Shown piece after piece: positions 1 through 9,715 of a stretch of DNA of 20,886 bases. The notes under the pieces were generated by a model that saw nothing but the letters and a program-made list of their open reading frames with translations, was not told the DNA's origin and made no database searches. This DNA comes from Chara braunii (taxonomy: Eukaryota > Streptophyta > Charophyceae > Charales > Characeae). How positions within the stretch are numbered: the first letter of the stretch is position 1; every line of letters starts with the position of its first letter. The stretch lies in contig BFEA01000012.1 in NCBI GenBank assembly GCA_003427395.1, forward strand, positions 2,606,843-2,627,728, in the 5' to 3' direction. The position numbers and the translations under genes are program-made.

Positions 1-60
1 ACGACCAGCCAGGCGGCCCGGCCCCCCGCCCGGGGGGGGAGCCAGGCGCCGGGCGGCCCG
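1..60. other. GC-rich, C/G-tract edge sequence
   Basis: The first 60 bases are almost entirely G and C. They contain two near-direct copies of an AGCCAGGCG...GGCCCGG block around a C-run/G-run palindrome. The composition is unlike the AT-richer DNA that follows. It could be a low-complexity GC repeat or a sequence edge artefact. No gene signal is seen. Confidence 0.5.
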
Positions 61-77
61 GAGTACAGCCTAGCTAT

Positions 78-128
78 AATGACCGTTTTTGTTTTTTTTG
101 TTTTTTTAGCGTTGTATTTGGGGGAAGA
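78..128 (+). repeat. Diverged single arm of the 19.7-kb hairpin repeat, interrupted by a T-tract
   Basis: The ATGACCG at 79-85 and GCGTTGTATTTGGGGGAAG at 109-127 match, in order, the arm ATGACCG/GCGTTGTATTCGGGGGAAG found at 19743-19768. Between the two halves lies a T-rich stretch (86-107) that the 19.7-kb copy lacks. This suggests a dispersed family with a copy at each end of the window. Homology beyond about 130 is uncertain. Confidence 0.5.
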
Positions 129-135
129 CTGTAGC

Positions 136-918
136 ACTACCGTAGTCAACCTTGACTGGCCTGAATGAGTCGCTGGTGCCTCCTCTGCCTGTCTTTTGCA
201 TAGAGGTTCCATCCGGTTTTGCCTGTGTATGCGACCTAGGGCCTCACGCCTATGCGTTTGGTCAGAAATTTTATCAATAATTGAAGCCATCTACACTTAC
301 AATGGTCCCACTATACTTGTACACTGTAGACACTCAGTCTAGTATGTGTAGAGTTAGCTCGTTCAGTAACGTTTATGTTTACATATGCACTCATATCGCC
401 AGGGCGTAGTTTCACACATACAGGTCATGTGTGAAAGAGTGTCACACATGGTGTAAACTGTGCTTAAACTTGTACTGACAACTTGCTGTGAGCTTTCGAA
501 GTAAGCATTGTGCATCTTGATACGTTATGGACTAATATCTGGTTCATTTTTCAAAAGGGAAGAGAACTCTCTCATCTCTTCTTTGTTCTCATAGGAGTGT
601 CCACATACATAGCCTGTGCAGTTCCTCTCCAATCATTGGATGAGTTCGTTTCCCCGGAGTTGCCAGATCAGACAATGCGTCATGGACAGGTAGGCATTTT
701 TGTGAGTGGACGGACAAGCCACTGTTATCAGACACAAGTTTTCTACATTTGGGCTTTAGGTGTACGGGGGGTGGCCCACTTGCGATAGGGAGTCCCTCGT
801 CTTCAGGAATTGTAAGCAGGGCCTGCCATATCTGTTTGCCAATCGGAAACTGGTTCTGTGGGCGACAACATGAAGGGAACTGCCGGTCTAGTTTCAACGT
901 GGAGATGCCAAGTGGCCC
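136..918. other. Unassigned DNA with one perfect hairpin
   Basis: No coding region is convincing here; the short ORFs on both strands lack recognisable protein character. The notable structure is a perfect inverted repeat at 410-436: TTTCACACAT, a 7-base loop, then ATGTGTGAAA. A third CACACAT follows at 442-448. Nothing else is recognised. Confidence 0.5.
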
Positions 919-936
919 TTTTTTTTTTTTTTTTTG
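919..936. repeat. Poly-T tract
   Basis: An uninterrupted run of about 17 T. It could be a reverse-oriented retrotransposon tail or simple-sequence expansion. No adjacent target-site duplication is evident. Confidence 0.8.
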
Positions 937-1838
937 GACAAGCAAAGCAAGGCTCTGATCTATTCGTGGGCCATCACCAGGCTTCGGCTAATGCAGAAAA
1001 CAGACAGCTCAAGGTGAGAGCATGACCATTTGTCCTAGCGTGTATTGACCTCTTCAGCCCCAATAGGCTGCCAATTATTCCATTTATCCCAAGCCTAACT
1101 ACATCCCATACCATTGAGCATCCACCAGGGAAAGGGGGTGTGGGGGAAAGGGGTCACAAAAATACGACGCTGGGCGTAGCTGGACCGAGCCAATCAATGA
1201 CCGTCCACTTATGAACGATGAGCTTGTAGTCTTTGATCAATCTATCCTGGTCCTCCCCGCCCTGCCCACCCTGCCATTGCGCCTAAGCTATCCATCCCCC
1301 CAGGTCCCACCCCCCAGGTCCTAGTCTCTGGACTTGATGGTTTCTCTTGCTATGCCCCATATTTCAGAATAGTTTTTGAGGGAAGCCAAAGAGTAGTTCC
1401 ATGTGGTGTCAATATGTGTTTTATTGGAAGGTGTTTGACGAATTGCGGAGTGGCCCGTACGTATTTTGCTCATAGCTTTCAGATGATCCACGTGCCAGTG
1501 TCAGGCGAGGCACAGGCAATGGGTCCACCCATCCTTACGCTATATGTTTCTTAAAGGGTTCTTTTCTGTCGACCTAATCCAGGGCATGTTTCAGATGACT
1601 CATTGCAGTGAGCAAAATTGTCGGCTGCTGCCGTGCAGTGCTTCGATGTGTGATTTGGTTTGAATCTTTTGGCCAAATGGTGCGCCTGCATTCGTTGGGG
1701 GACATGCGAGCACCCACAAGTTGTTCGTTATGCTATTTTCTACACTGGGGACTAAAGCATGGTGAAGTACTGGCTTTCGTGTTCTCGCTGTTCAAAAGCA
1801 CTGCTAAGGAAAGGTACTGAACTGCATGCCTCCCTTTA
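937..1838. other. Unassigned DNA with a G-quadruplex-like tract and a C-rich 14-mer repeat
   Basis: No recognisable gene. A G-rich motif at 1128-1153 has four G-runs of 3-5 separated by three-base loops (AAA, TGT, AAA), a textbook quadruplex pattern. At 1295-1322 the string CCCCCCAGGTCC occurs twice in tandem. The short + ORF at 1608-1820 is Cys/Leu-rich with no family resemblance and is probably chance. Confidence 0.5.
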
Positions 1839-1849
1839 AAAAAAAAAAT

Positions 1850-3095
1850 GGAAATGAAAATGCATGTCCCCCTACCAAGGCCATGATGATGGTTCAGAAG
1901 CCTGAAGCCACACACTCTGATATGATAGGATGGGTGGAGTGACAGAAAGTGGAAAAAAGTATAGAACACTGCAAAGCACCGCTCGCCGAGGTCTAAGTTG
2001 ACTGTCTAAGGAAGAGTAAAGATCACTCGTCGAGCGGGGACCTTGCGGGCACAAGGACTCCATTCGGAGGATGGCTCTCAAAGGACACTCGCTGTCGTGT
2101 GATAGGTTCCAGTGCCGTGGCTCAATGTTCTGTGTGTTGTCCGAGTGATGATGTAATATACGATAGGCATTAGGTTCAACTTGTCAGGTCATCACTGGAT
2201 GACCTGAGTGGTAGGCCAGCCCAACGAAGAATCCAGCAAAGTGGTTTCCATTCCCATCCGCCAGTAATATTGCGAGGGTTGCCCGCAGTAGGGAAGAATT
2301 TACGCCAATCCACCGTAAGATTCTGCTCCCTCTCTAGCATCCACTTATAGGGAGTGGTCTCAGGATATACTCCTTTCCAGAGGCTGAAAGGCAATTTGGA
2401 AATCGCAATCGACTGAATATGAACCAAGTTCAAGTGTACCAATCATCAGTGTGCACTTGAGGAATATTACGTTCCTCGTTGCAGCTCAATATCTTGAGAT
2501 TCTCTTTACACGGACAAAATGACGTAAACAGATGGAACTTCATGGAAGTTAAATAAGTCCTCAGAGCTATGCATGGAAAGCAGCAAACTGCGCTTGATTG
2601 GCAGAAGGTGAGAACTTTGTTTTCAATTTTTTTAAACACCTGTGGGTGCCCGTCTCTTGAATAGCAAAATCAATGTTGTTGTGCGTTGTGTGTGGTGTGT
2701 GGGAGAATGTTGGCCTTCGATATTGCCATTATTCGATGGCAGTGGGGGAAGATGAAAAGAGAGGCGCAGCTGCTGGCAAAATGCTCGGTCTTTGTGTTAG
2801 CCGGGGCCCTACCACCGGTCGCACCCTAATCTCTGACTACCACTGTTACGGCAGGGGGCAGCATGCCATCCCTTCACAGTGAGGACTAAGTGGTAGCTAT
2901 GCTTGCAGGGATTCCCTGTATAGCCTTAGGAGTAGTGGTAGGTAGGTGGTGAAAGGTGAAGTTGTGAGAAGCAAATAGTGTAGCCTTGGCAGTGCTATAT
3001 CTTGGAGTTCGTTCCTCCCTTCGCCAACCTGGTATTTCAAATAGATTAATCAACTGACTGCCTGCTTGCCTGCTGCAATAGGAAGGGTGCCAGGG
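1850..3095. other. Unassigned DNA with one strong hairpin
   Basis: Only short, unrelated ORFs are present and none is recognised. A perfect 10-bp inverted repeat (TCAGGTCATC / GATGACCTGA) with a 4-base loop sits at 2184-2207. There is no convincing promoter, RNA gene or mobile-element terminus. Confidence 0.5.
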
Positions 3096-3098
3096 CCT

Positions 3099-3150
3099 TT
3101 TTTTTGTTTTGTTTTTTTTTTTGTTTTTTTTTTTAACACACACACACACA
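3099..3150. repeat. T-rich tract followed by a CA microsatellite
   Basis: A T/G low-complexity tract (about 3099-3134, nearly all T) runs directly into a pure (CA)n stretch of about 8-9 repeats, ending near 3150. ORFs crossing it on either strand are low-complexity artefacts. Confidence 0.85.
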
Positions 3151-3303
3151 CGGGCCCCTTCTATTCTGGGGGGCATCAGTCCGGTTACTTATCCCCTGCA
3201 AGCAGAACATGGTGAGAGTAGAATGCTAGACCCTCGGGTGGGGAGAGAGGATGTGGTCACCAGCAACCGGGAGACTCCCATTGTTACCCAGTCATTGCAA
3301 CTT

Positions 3304-3335
3304 CCCCCATCCCCTACCCCTTCCCTCCCCCCCCC
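3304..3335. repeat. C-rich tract, potential G-quadruplex on the - strand
   Basis: Five C-runs (5, 4, 4, 3 and 9 C) are separated by only one or two bases, giving a very dense quadruplex/i-motif pattern. The rest of 3151-3430 holds nothing recognisable. Confidence 0.6.
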
Positions 3336-3430
3336 TTTTCCTTTCAACCGTTCCTCTGGGCCATATTTTGACAAATTGTTTTTCTTGAACATCAGCAGTG
3401 CCCCTTCACACAGGAAGAGCCCTAGCCTAT

Positions 3431-3526
3431 TTAAACCACCAGTACCTTTCCCATATGTCAGCCGCGGGCACTGCGTTACCCGGCGCGCCTCTGAAAAAAT
3501 AGCTGGGAAAGGTACTGGTGGTTTAA
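3431..3526. mobile_element. Short TIR element (MITE-like), TTAAACCACC family, copy 1 (96 bp)
   Basis: The ends form a perfect 23-bp inverted repeat: 3431-3453 (starting TTAAACCACCAGTACCT) and 3504-3526 (ending AGGTACTGGTGGTTTAA). They enclose only 50 bp, so the element has no coding capacity. The outermost four bases are TTAA at both ends. If TTAA is the target-site duplication, this would fit piggyBac-type insertion, but TTAA could equally be part of the TIR. Three more copies lie in the window (4818, 15873, 16434). Confidence 0.75.
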
Positions 3527-3539
3527 GGCTCCATTGCGT

Positions 3540-3556
3540 TTTTTTTTTTTTTTTTT
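3540..3556. repeat. Poly-T tract
   Basis: A run of about 17 T between TIR copy 1 and the first R1 repeat. It is followed by a small GTGGG-AAA-CCCAC hairpin (3567-3579). Confidence 0.8.
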
Positions 3557-3581
3557 AACTTCGTATGTGGGAAACCCACTT

Positions 3582-3745
3582 ACCGAGGTGATAAGAGCAG
3601 CCCTGTTAGTGGGCCCCAGTGTTGAAAGCTCCATCTATTGGTGGGGAGCTGCACCTGCTGGAAATCGGGTCCAGCATCCCTATACAATGATATGATGAGT
3701 ATCAGCTGGCAATCGCGTCCAGCGTCCCTGTACAATGATATGTGG
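3582..3745 (+). repeat. Dispersed repeat R1, copies a and b
   Basis: Copy a (about 3582-3697) contains GATAAGAGCAG, then CTCCATCTATTGGTGGGGAG, then a hairpin GCTGGA...TCCAGC followed by a CCCTATACAATGATATG block. Part of it repeats immediately, 48 bp downstream (copy b, about 3705-3745, with GCTGGC...TCCAGC and the same block). Copy a aligns over about 115 bp with the reverse complement of 5222-5340, which defines a dispersed family. No pol III boxes or ORF were identified, so the class (SINE, MITE or other) is open. Confidence 0.65.
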
Positions 3746-3756
3746 AGATGCCGTAC

Positions 3757-3850
3757 TGCGAAGGCTCCATTGCGTTATGATGGCGCTGTTCCATTTGTGG
3801 GAAGCAGCACATGCGGGGAACCGGGTCCAGTGTCCTTTTACATAAAACGG
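3757..3850 (+). repeat. Dispersed repeat R1, copy c
   Basis: Starts with AAGGCTCCATTGCGTTATG, whose first part also follows TIR copy 1 (3525-3538). It continues with TTCCATTTGTGGGAAGCAGC and GGAACCGGGTCCAGTGTCC, matching the core of R1 copies a and e. It is more diverged than copy a. Confidence 0.55.
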
Positions 3851-4817
3851 AGCCCGGAAATCGATGGTTCTTGCCACCTCGAAAATTTTCGCAGCATTGA
3901 TTACTTCGGAAAACGGGAGGATTGAGTATAAAGGATTGTGAATGCTTTCCCAAAAATGGCGGGAACTTCTTTATACAATTCAAGGGGCCACAAACAGCCT
4001 GTCAAAGCGAGTTGTCACATGGTATTTTGATAGGTTACACTGAAGAGGTCAGGAGCATGTTATAGGCTGCAGGGAGAAGACCAGTTGGATTACAGAAAAA
4101 AGACACAGCGCCACAGCACTAAATAGGAGGAGGGCCAGGGGGAAAAAAGCCACCACAACCCCTCTTCCGCTGCCCCTGCCACTCCAGTTGTCCTAACATC
4201 CATCCGAACTGCGTTTTGGAAGAAAATTATTTTCTGGTTGCCTTTTCCACTGTGAAAGAAGGGTGCTAGAAGGGCACTAGCACCCAGATCTCCTTTGGGA
4301 TTTCAGATATTGAAGCGCAAAAGAAGGGGATTAACACCCCAATCGCCTTTCTCTGTAGCTATGGGCCAGCAAGTTTGAGACCATTCATCCAACAAAAGAA
4401 CCACCCACACCCACTCTAAATCAACAAATCCTTGAAACCTGCATCCTTGATGATCCCCACCATCCAACAAAAGAAAGACTGCTGCTCTCAAATTGTAAAG
4501 CGAGACCACTCCTCCCCCGCTTCCTCCTTTCCTGGATCATGAGCCCCCTGCTCTCAATCCCCTTGGGGAGACATCTTCAGTGTCAATCTCACTGACCTTG
4601 GGGGCACAGCTGTGGTGTCAAATCGCGGCAAAACATAAGTGCAGAAAGAGAACCTGTTTTTCTTTGTGAAAAGCAGTGGCATGTCTGTTTGCTTTGGCGA
4701 GAGTCGCACATGGGAAACAAACTGTGTAATATGGGCATGATAAGCGTGCAGAAATGAATCATGCCCATCCTTAAATTGTAACCACACACTAAGACCGGAC
4801 CCTTACTGTCGCACAAC
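3851..4817. other. Unassigned DNA with a perfect hairpin
   Basis: No gene is recognised. A 9-bp perfect inverted repeat, GGGTGCTAG / CTAGCACCC, with a 7-base loop, lies at 4261-4285. The string CATCCAACAAAAGAA occurs twice, near 4386 and 4462. The - strand ORFs at 4554-4924 have no recognisable features. Confidence 0.45.
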
Positions 4818-4968
4818 TTAAACCACCAGTACCTTTCCCAGTCATTTTGCCGTTTCGCGCCGGTTAACACGGAGGACGCACTCGGCCTCCAAAGGCAGCC
4901 AGATGCGCCACCAAAACTCGGCATGCAGGGCCCGCGGCCGATAGCTGGTAAAGGTACTGGCAGTGTAA
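4818..4968. mobile_element. Short TIR element, TTAAACCACC family, copy 2 (151 bp)
   Basis: The left end (4818-4840) is identical over 23 bp to TIR copy 1. The right end (4946-4968) matches the expected inverted repeat at 19 of 23 positions, and its outermost bases are GTAA rather than TTAA. The internal sequence (about 105 bp, GC-rich) is unrelated to copy 1, so the family keeps its ends and varies inside. Confidence 0.7.
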
Positions 4969-5221
4969 CGTGTAAGGTCCATCATAAGTGAACCCAGGCT
5001 TGCTCACATTAGACATCAAGCTACTTATTCCTCTATTGTCTGCAAAAGGGCTTGCTCAAGCAGCCAGGGGACCATGCGTTGCTAACACAGCTCCATCTGT
5101 CCAGTCCAATGGAGGCCTGCAGGGCTGACAATGAAGCTCATATTGGCTCTCCCCCTGCCCAGTCAATCCCCTGGTCCCCAGGGCAATCAATGTTGGCAGG
5201 CGTCTTCCTACGTTTTTTTCT
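4969..5221. other. Unassigned DNA
   Basis: The short + ORF at 5052-5336 runs into the R1 repeat and has no family resemblance. Nothing else is recognised. Confidence 0.4.
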
Positions 5222-5340
5222 GATGTGTATTCTCATAAGGGACGCTGGACCCGTTTTCCAGCAGGTGATGCTCCCCACCAATAGATGGAGCCTATCCCCA
5301 GGTGCTAGCGGTGTCTGCTCTTATCAGCATCGCTAGCAGA
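5222..5340 (-). repeat. Dispersed repeat R1, copy d (reverse orientation)
   Basis: Read on the - strand this contains GATAAGAGCAG, GGCTCCATCTATTGGTGGGG, a GCTGGA...TCCAGC hairpin and GCGTCCCTTATGAG, in the same order as copy a. It then ends in a short A-run. A GCTAGCG...CGCTAGC inverted repeat (about 5302-5336) lies in its 5' half. Confidence 0.65.
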
Positions 5341-5736
5341 GGAGAGTGAAGGAGCTTGCAATCATATTTGACATGCAGGCTACTTCAGAATCTGCGCAGC
5401 GGATTTACGAACTCTTTTTTGTCAATCTGAACAATCTTGCAAAAGGTCTTGGCAGCTGGGTCAGTTTAAGTGGAAACTCAATAAACCTGGTTTCATCAGG
5501 TTTACATCCAATAGCGTTATTAGTACCTAACGCACTAGTGCAAAGTGCCTAGTGCATCCGCGGTAACAGGTAATCACAATTTACCTTGCTGGGGAAAATC
5601 TTGCAGGGGATTGGGTTGGCCCTGGGCCGGAATTCTCACAGGTGTTATGATCCTGGCGGTCTCAATTGCAAGAATTCAACGAAAGACAATGTCGTTCAAT
5701 TGCAAGTGAAATGAAAGAACTTTGAAAGAGAAATAG
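5341..5736. other. Unassigned DNA upstream of the LINE ORF1 relic
   Basis: A short + ORF (5346-5552) is unrecognised and probably chance. TCAATTGCAAG occurs twice, around 5661 and 5696. From about 5710 the sequence becomes purine-rich and, in the frame of the downstream ORF, acidic (Glu/Gln-rich). This stretch could be the 5' leader or eroded start of the LINE. Confidence 0.4.
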
Positions 5737-6894
5737 ACAAAGGAAGAAGAAGAAATAAGAACGCAAGAAGAACAAGAAGATGAACACCAGCAAGGACCAA
5801 TGTCAATCCCCCTTCAACTTGCCACCATCGTCATCCTCAAACCACTCCCCCAATTTTTCCTAATCCAGCCAATCACTCCCACAGTATTTATGGTACTGAG
5901 TCTGTTTGATAAAGACAAACTCAAAATGGATGCATGGAAGAAACTGGTCTGGGACCGGTCCAAAGTTAGAATCTGCCTCTGGCTCCCCCAAAAAGTTGGC
6001 CCTGAGGAGAAGAGGGACTAGCATATGAAAGATTTTTACTGGGTTGAATTTCGTCACATCCCAATCGAGGTTCAAGCGGCTTTCATCCATGATTTTGGAC
6101 AACAGTTCAAAATCGCTGATTTTATCGATCCATTGTCATCATATGTGGCAAAACGGGATGATTATCTGATGCTCGGCCTAGATCTACCAAAGGAACAACT
6201 CTTCTCTATAGACGATACAATTCTTTTTAAAATGGGGGCCCATGTTTATCAGATCCATATTGCACACAAATTTTGCCCCTGGTGTTTTTAATGTAAAGCG
6301 TATGGCCACCTTCATTCAGATTTTGCTTGTTCCCACCACCCCCAGCATGCGGTTCCCCCCGACTTGCGGCTCAAACGGGATCCTCATAGGGCCAATAGAT
6401 GGTCTCCTGCGATGGCTGGCTATGAAGGATGAGTCTATAGGGAAGATCTGAACCAGGCAGGCCATCCAATGGGATTGTTTTGGGAAGGGAGAAGCGACCT
6501 TCACAAGACTCCTCGCCCGCCGGTTGACTGACTTCCGCCTCAATCTCCTCCTCAACTACAACCTGACAGCTCAACCAGACAGGGGCAGATGGTGGCACCG
6601 AGGTCTCAGGGGGGGATGGAGAATGAAGTTGCTTCATCTGGGGCCTCGGTGGCAACACAGGCAGTACCAATGGCGGGTGGGAAAAAATACAGACATAAAG
6701 AACTTTATTCCTCTCAATCTACCAATGCGGAAAAGATGCTTGGACCAAAAGCCATAAATTACTTATCTAGGTATAGTAATGGGGGAGTCCAGGAATGGAA
6801 GAAAGTCAAGAGGAGGCGTTATGTGAAACAGAAAGACTCTCCCCCCTCTAGTTATCAAGCAGGGTCATCAAGTGTAAGTTTGAGCCTGTTGTGA
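5737..6894 (+). pseudogene. LINE ORF1-like relic: RRM/DUF4283-like region plus zinc knuckle
   Basis: One reading frame (first ATG at 5800) carries a coherent protein interrupted by in-frame stops at 6019, 6289, 6430 and 6529. The middle part has the pattern of plant L1 ORF1 proteins. A W..L.W.RSKVRICLWLP stretch (about 5929-5990) is followed by VEFRHIPIEV.AAFI..FG (about 6043-6105) and D.IDP...YVAKRDDYLMLGLDLP. It ends in FCPWC..CKAYGHLHSDFAC (6271-6327), a zinc-knuckle-like C-x2-C-x4-H-x6-C with a TAA inside it. A basic tail (KKVKRRRYVKQK, near 6805-6840) closes the frame. Such proteins bind LINE RNA and act in the ribonucleoprotein with ORF2. The multiple stops show it is dead. The DUF4283/RRM assignment is by pattern only. 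Confidence 0.65.
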
Positions 6895-7969
6895 GGATTG
6901 AGCCCTCAGACGGGGCCTTGCCGAAATGCATATGTTCTGGGCATAGGCCCCCAGCAAGCCTTGTGCCCGCCCTAAGTGAAGGCTGGCCAGACCTGTGACT
7001 GCCCTTAGTGAAGGCTGGTCAGAATATCCACGTACATGTCTTTCTTTCAACATTTTTGTAAAGTGGGTAACCGACAGTTGCAGCACGCCAGTTGGTTGGT
7101 GTGCATCGTGGATCCCAGACTCCTGCGTGGAGCAGTTCAGCCCAGGGCCTCAGTTGGTTGAGCCCTGGGCGCAGGCCAGGACAGGCCGACACATCACACA
7201 TTGGACGCTGGCCAATAAAAAAGCAGCATTGTCGTAGTAAGGCCGAGCGTACCAATGGGAAACTGGGAAAAGTCTGCATCTGGACGGCAGTCCTGGGATA
7301 AGGGCCGCAACTGTACTTCCTGGGCCACACTGGGGTGGGCCTGGGCGCAGCTACCGGGACACAGGCACAGGCTCAAGGCAGGTCCCCCACACGCAACACT
7401 GGCATATAGGCAGGCAGGGCGAGTGGGCAGGGATCTTTGGCCAATGCGGGCATTGCCAGCACGCTGCGCGAATGCGAGCTGCTGCGCTGCTGTGCTGCGC
7501 TAGGCGGGGGTGAGAGACAGGCATGCGCTAGGCGGTAGGGCGCTGCCTGTAGGCGCAAGGCACTGGCGGCCATAGCCGGGCTGCCTGTGTGCGCAGTGGA
7601 GGTGAAGGGCGAAGGTGGTTCTTCGGAGGTGAAGGGCGTTGTGGGTTATCAAGGGAGAGTGTGGGTGAAGAGAGAGACGTACCTGGGTGGAGAGGAGGTC
7701 GGCATTGGTGTTGACATCATCACTCACTGGTCGTCAAGTTGTCTGGTTGCTTCCATGCTTTAGTTGTAGGATTAGGCTGTAGAGTAGGTAGGGCACCAGG
7801 CGCCATTCAAGAGAGAGAGCTACAGTGGGTTATGTTGTTGGTGTTGCCCGATTGGGCTTGGACATTGACTCTCGATTCTGCTGTTTCGTTCTCAAATGGA
7901 TGGTTACTCGGTTCCATTGTGTTATCTGCTCTGGCTTTGACTACATGGACTTCAGTGTGATTTTGCAAT
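6895..7969. other. GC-rich spacer between the two LINE reading frames
   Basis: No convincing ORF. The stretch 7090-7730 is GC- and CpG-rich with small internal repeats: GTGAAGGCTGG at about 6976 and 7008, CGCTAGGCGG at about 7498 and 7526, and GGAGGTGAAGGGCG at about 7599 and 7626. There is also a GCCCAGGGC...GCCCTGGGC hairpin at 7140-7170. After 7740 it becomes T-rich. It could be an insertion into ORF1, or the GC-rich 5' leader of a second LINE whose ORF1 starts near 8000. Confidence 0.4.
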
Positions 7970-8780
7970 TTGGATTTTTGTGCTTCGTCCATACTCATGT
8001 TCCTTGCACTGTCTATTGCTCATAAGAAAAAAACTGGTTCGGGTAATTCAAAAACACTTGCTGAAGTAATAGGAAAGAAACAAATTAAACTATCTAAAGA
8101 ATCAACAGTTGTACCGATGGACCTTGACCCTTTCAAGGAAGCCTTTGGCTCAGACCCAATGGAGATAGAGTCAATTGAACTTTTCGTTTCCGCCCCATCA
8201 GTTGTGGTTGCTGATAATGTTGATAACATTGAAAATGTTGATGCTTCGGTGGCTGCAAATTTAAAATATGTTGTTCTTCAGATAGAAGATTGGCTGCTTT
8301 TCAACTTGAAAAGCCAGCATCCAAGTATTGTTGAGTCTGCTTGACCCCAATTTCTTCAAGACCTGATTTTAATGCTTGGAAGTAGTAAAAGTCTTGAGGT
8401 GTGTTTGTTGCAAGGCCCCCAACGGAGCATTACTTGGGAGGAGATTAATGCTAAACTGTTACTTTTTTTATTTCCACCAGGTTTAACCTTGCAATTCAGA
8501 GGGATCCCAACCTCCTACCTGGTTTACAAAATAGATTCCAGCCCCTGCTGCAGCAAGCCGTTGACAAGAAGGACAATGGACAACTTCAGGGGGCCAGTTC
8601 AGACTTATCAGTTGGTCATGAGATTGTCTCCTTCATTGACAACAACATTGGCATTACTAACACAGGAACAGGTAGTGAGTCAAGTAAGTCCAATCTTGTT
8701 TCTCCACAGGGAATAAGATGTGAGCAGGGGAAACTACAAGAAGTAGCAGGTTGTGACAAAGATTGTGATAAAGGGTTGGG

Positions 8781-9444
8781 CCAGGAATTGTCTATTCAAT
8801 TTGATAGTAGTAAGTCCCTGCTGGCTTTAGAGACCTTACAAAATGGTTCCATAAATGAGCAATCACTGTCAACCAAATCAGCCAATTTGTTGAAGGTAAC
8901 TGACTCTTGTGGTAGCCAAGAATCTCGGTCCACGGAGTCAATCTTCAAGGAAGGTCAACAAAGCACACCACCAGGGGAACTATATGAGGAAAACTCCTAT
9001 CTGGATAGGGGACCCACTCAAAGTGAGGTAAAGGATAAAAATAGTGGTCAATGTTTCAGAATAATTATTTCTGGCCTCACTGGGGAACAAAACATTTTGC
9101 AGCTCCCCTGGGCCTGAAATTGTCTATTCAATTTGATAGTAATAAGCCCCTGCTGGCTTTAGAGACCTTACAAAATGGTTCCATAAATGAGCAATTACTG
9201 TCAACCAAATCAGCCAATTTGCTGAAGGTAACTAACTCTTGTGCTAGCCAAGAACCTCGGTTCACGGAGTCAATCTTCAAGGAAGGTCAACAAAGCACAC
9301 CACCAAGGGAACTATATGAGGAAAACTCTTATCTGGATAGGGGACCCACTCAAAGTGAGGTAAAGGAGAAAAATAGTGGTCAATGTTTCAGAATAATTAT
9401 TTCTGACTCACTGGGGAATAAAAAATTTTGCAGCTCCCCCAGAG
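8781..9444 (+). repeat. 332-bp tandem direct duplication inside the decayed ORF
   Basis: Copy 1 (about 8781-9112) and copy 2 (about 9113-9444) are nearly identical. Both encode SIQFDS.K.LLALETLQNG, LSTKSANLLKV and ELYEENSYLDRGPTQSEV. The offset of 332 is not a multiple of three, so the second copy is read in a different frame. Near the 3' end, copy 1 has GGCCTCA where copy 2 has GACTCA, a one-base difference that changes the frame. Confidence 0.85.
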
Positions 9445-9514
9445 GCTGCCGGTTGCGACATTTCGTAAACATGGTCAAAATCTTATGGAGTGGGATCCGG
9501 AGTCATGTGACATG

Positions 9515-9715
9515 AACAAGGATCATGAGTCTCAAAAGCCTCAAGAAGTTCAAGAGCCTCAAGAGTCTCTTGAGTCTCTCGAGTCTCATAAAGGTCTTGA
9601 GTCTTTAGAGCCTCATGAAGATTTTCAGTCTGTTGAGTCTCATAAATCTCATGAGGTTCACGGACCTGAAAAATTTCAGGATCCTAAAAAATTGCAGGAT
9701 CCGCACGAGTCCAAG
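9515..9715 (+). repeat. Degenerate short repeat encoding Glu/Ser/His-rich units
   Basis: GAGTCTC/GAGCCTC-type blocks recur every 9-24 bases. They give a protein of repeating ESLES, ESHK, EPHED and QDP units. This looks like a slippage-expanded linker within the decayed ORF. Confidence 0.6.

Noticed and set aside
589-945. A 118-residue - strand ORF
   Set aside because: It starts in a poly-Lys stretch encoded by the T-tract and has no domain, neighbours or composition supporting a gene.
3109-3558. A 149-residue + ORF
   Set aside because: It begins in poly-T/CA sequence, crosses a C-rich tract and the TIR element, and ends in poly-T. It is a composite of repeats.
8455-8485. Pyrimidine tract plus CAG resembling a 3' splice site at the frame change
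   Set aside because: No matching 5' splice site or branch pattern is convincing, and the region looks like a decayed retroelement ORF where frameshifts are expected.
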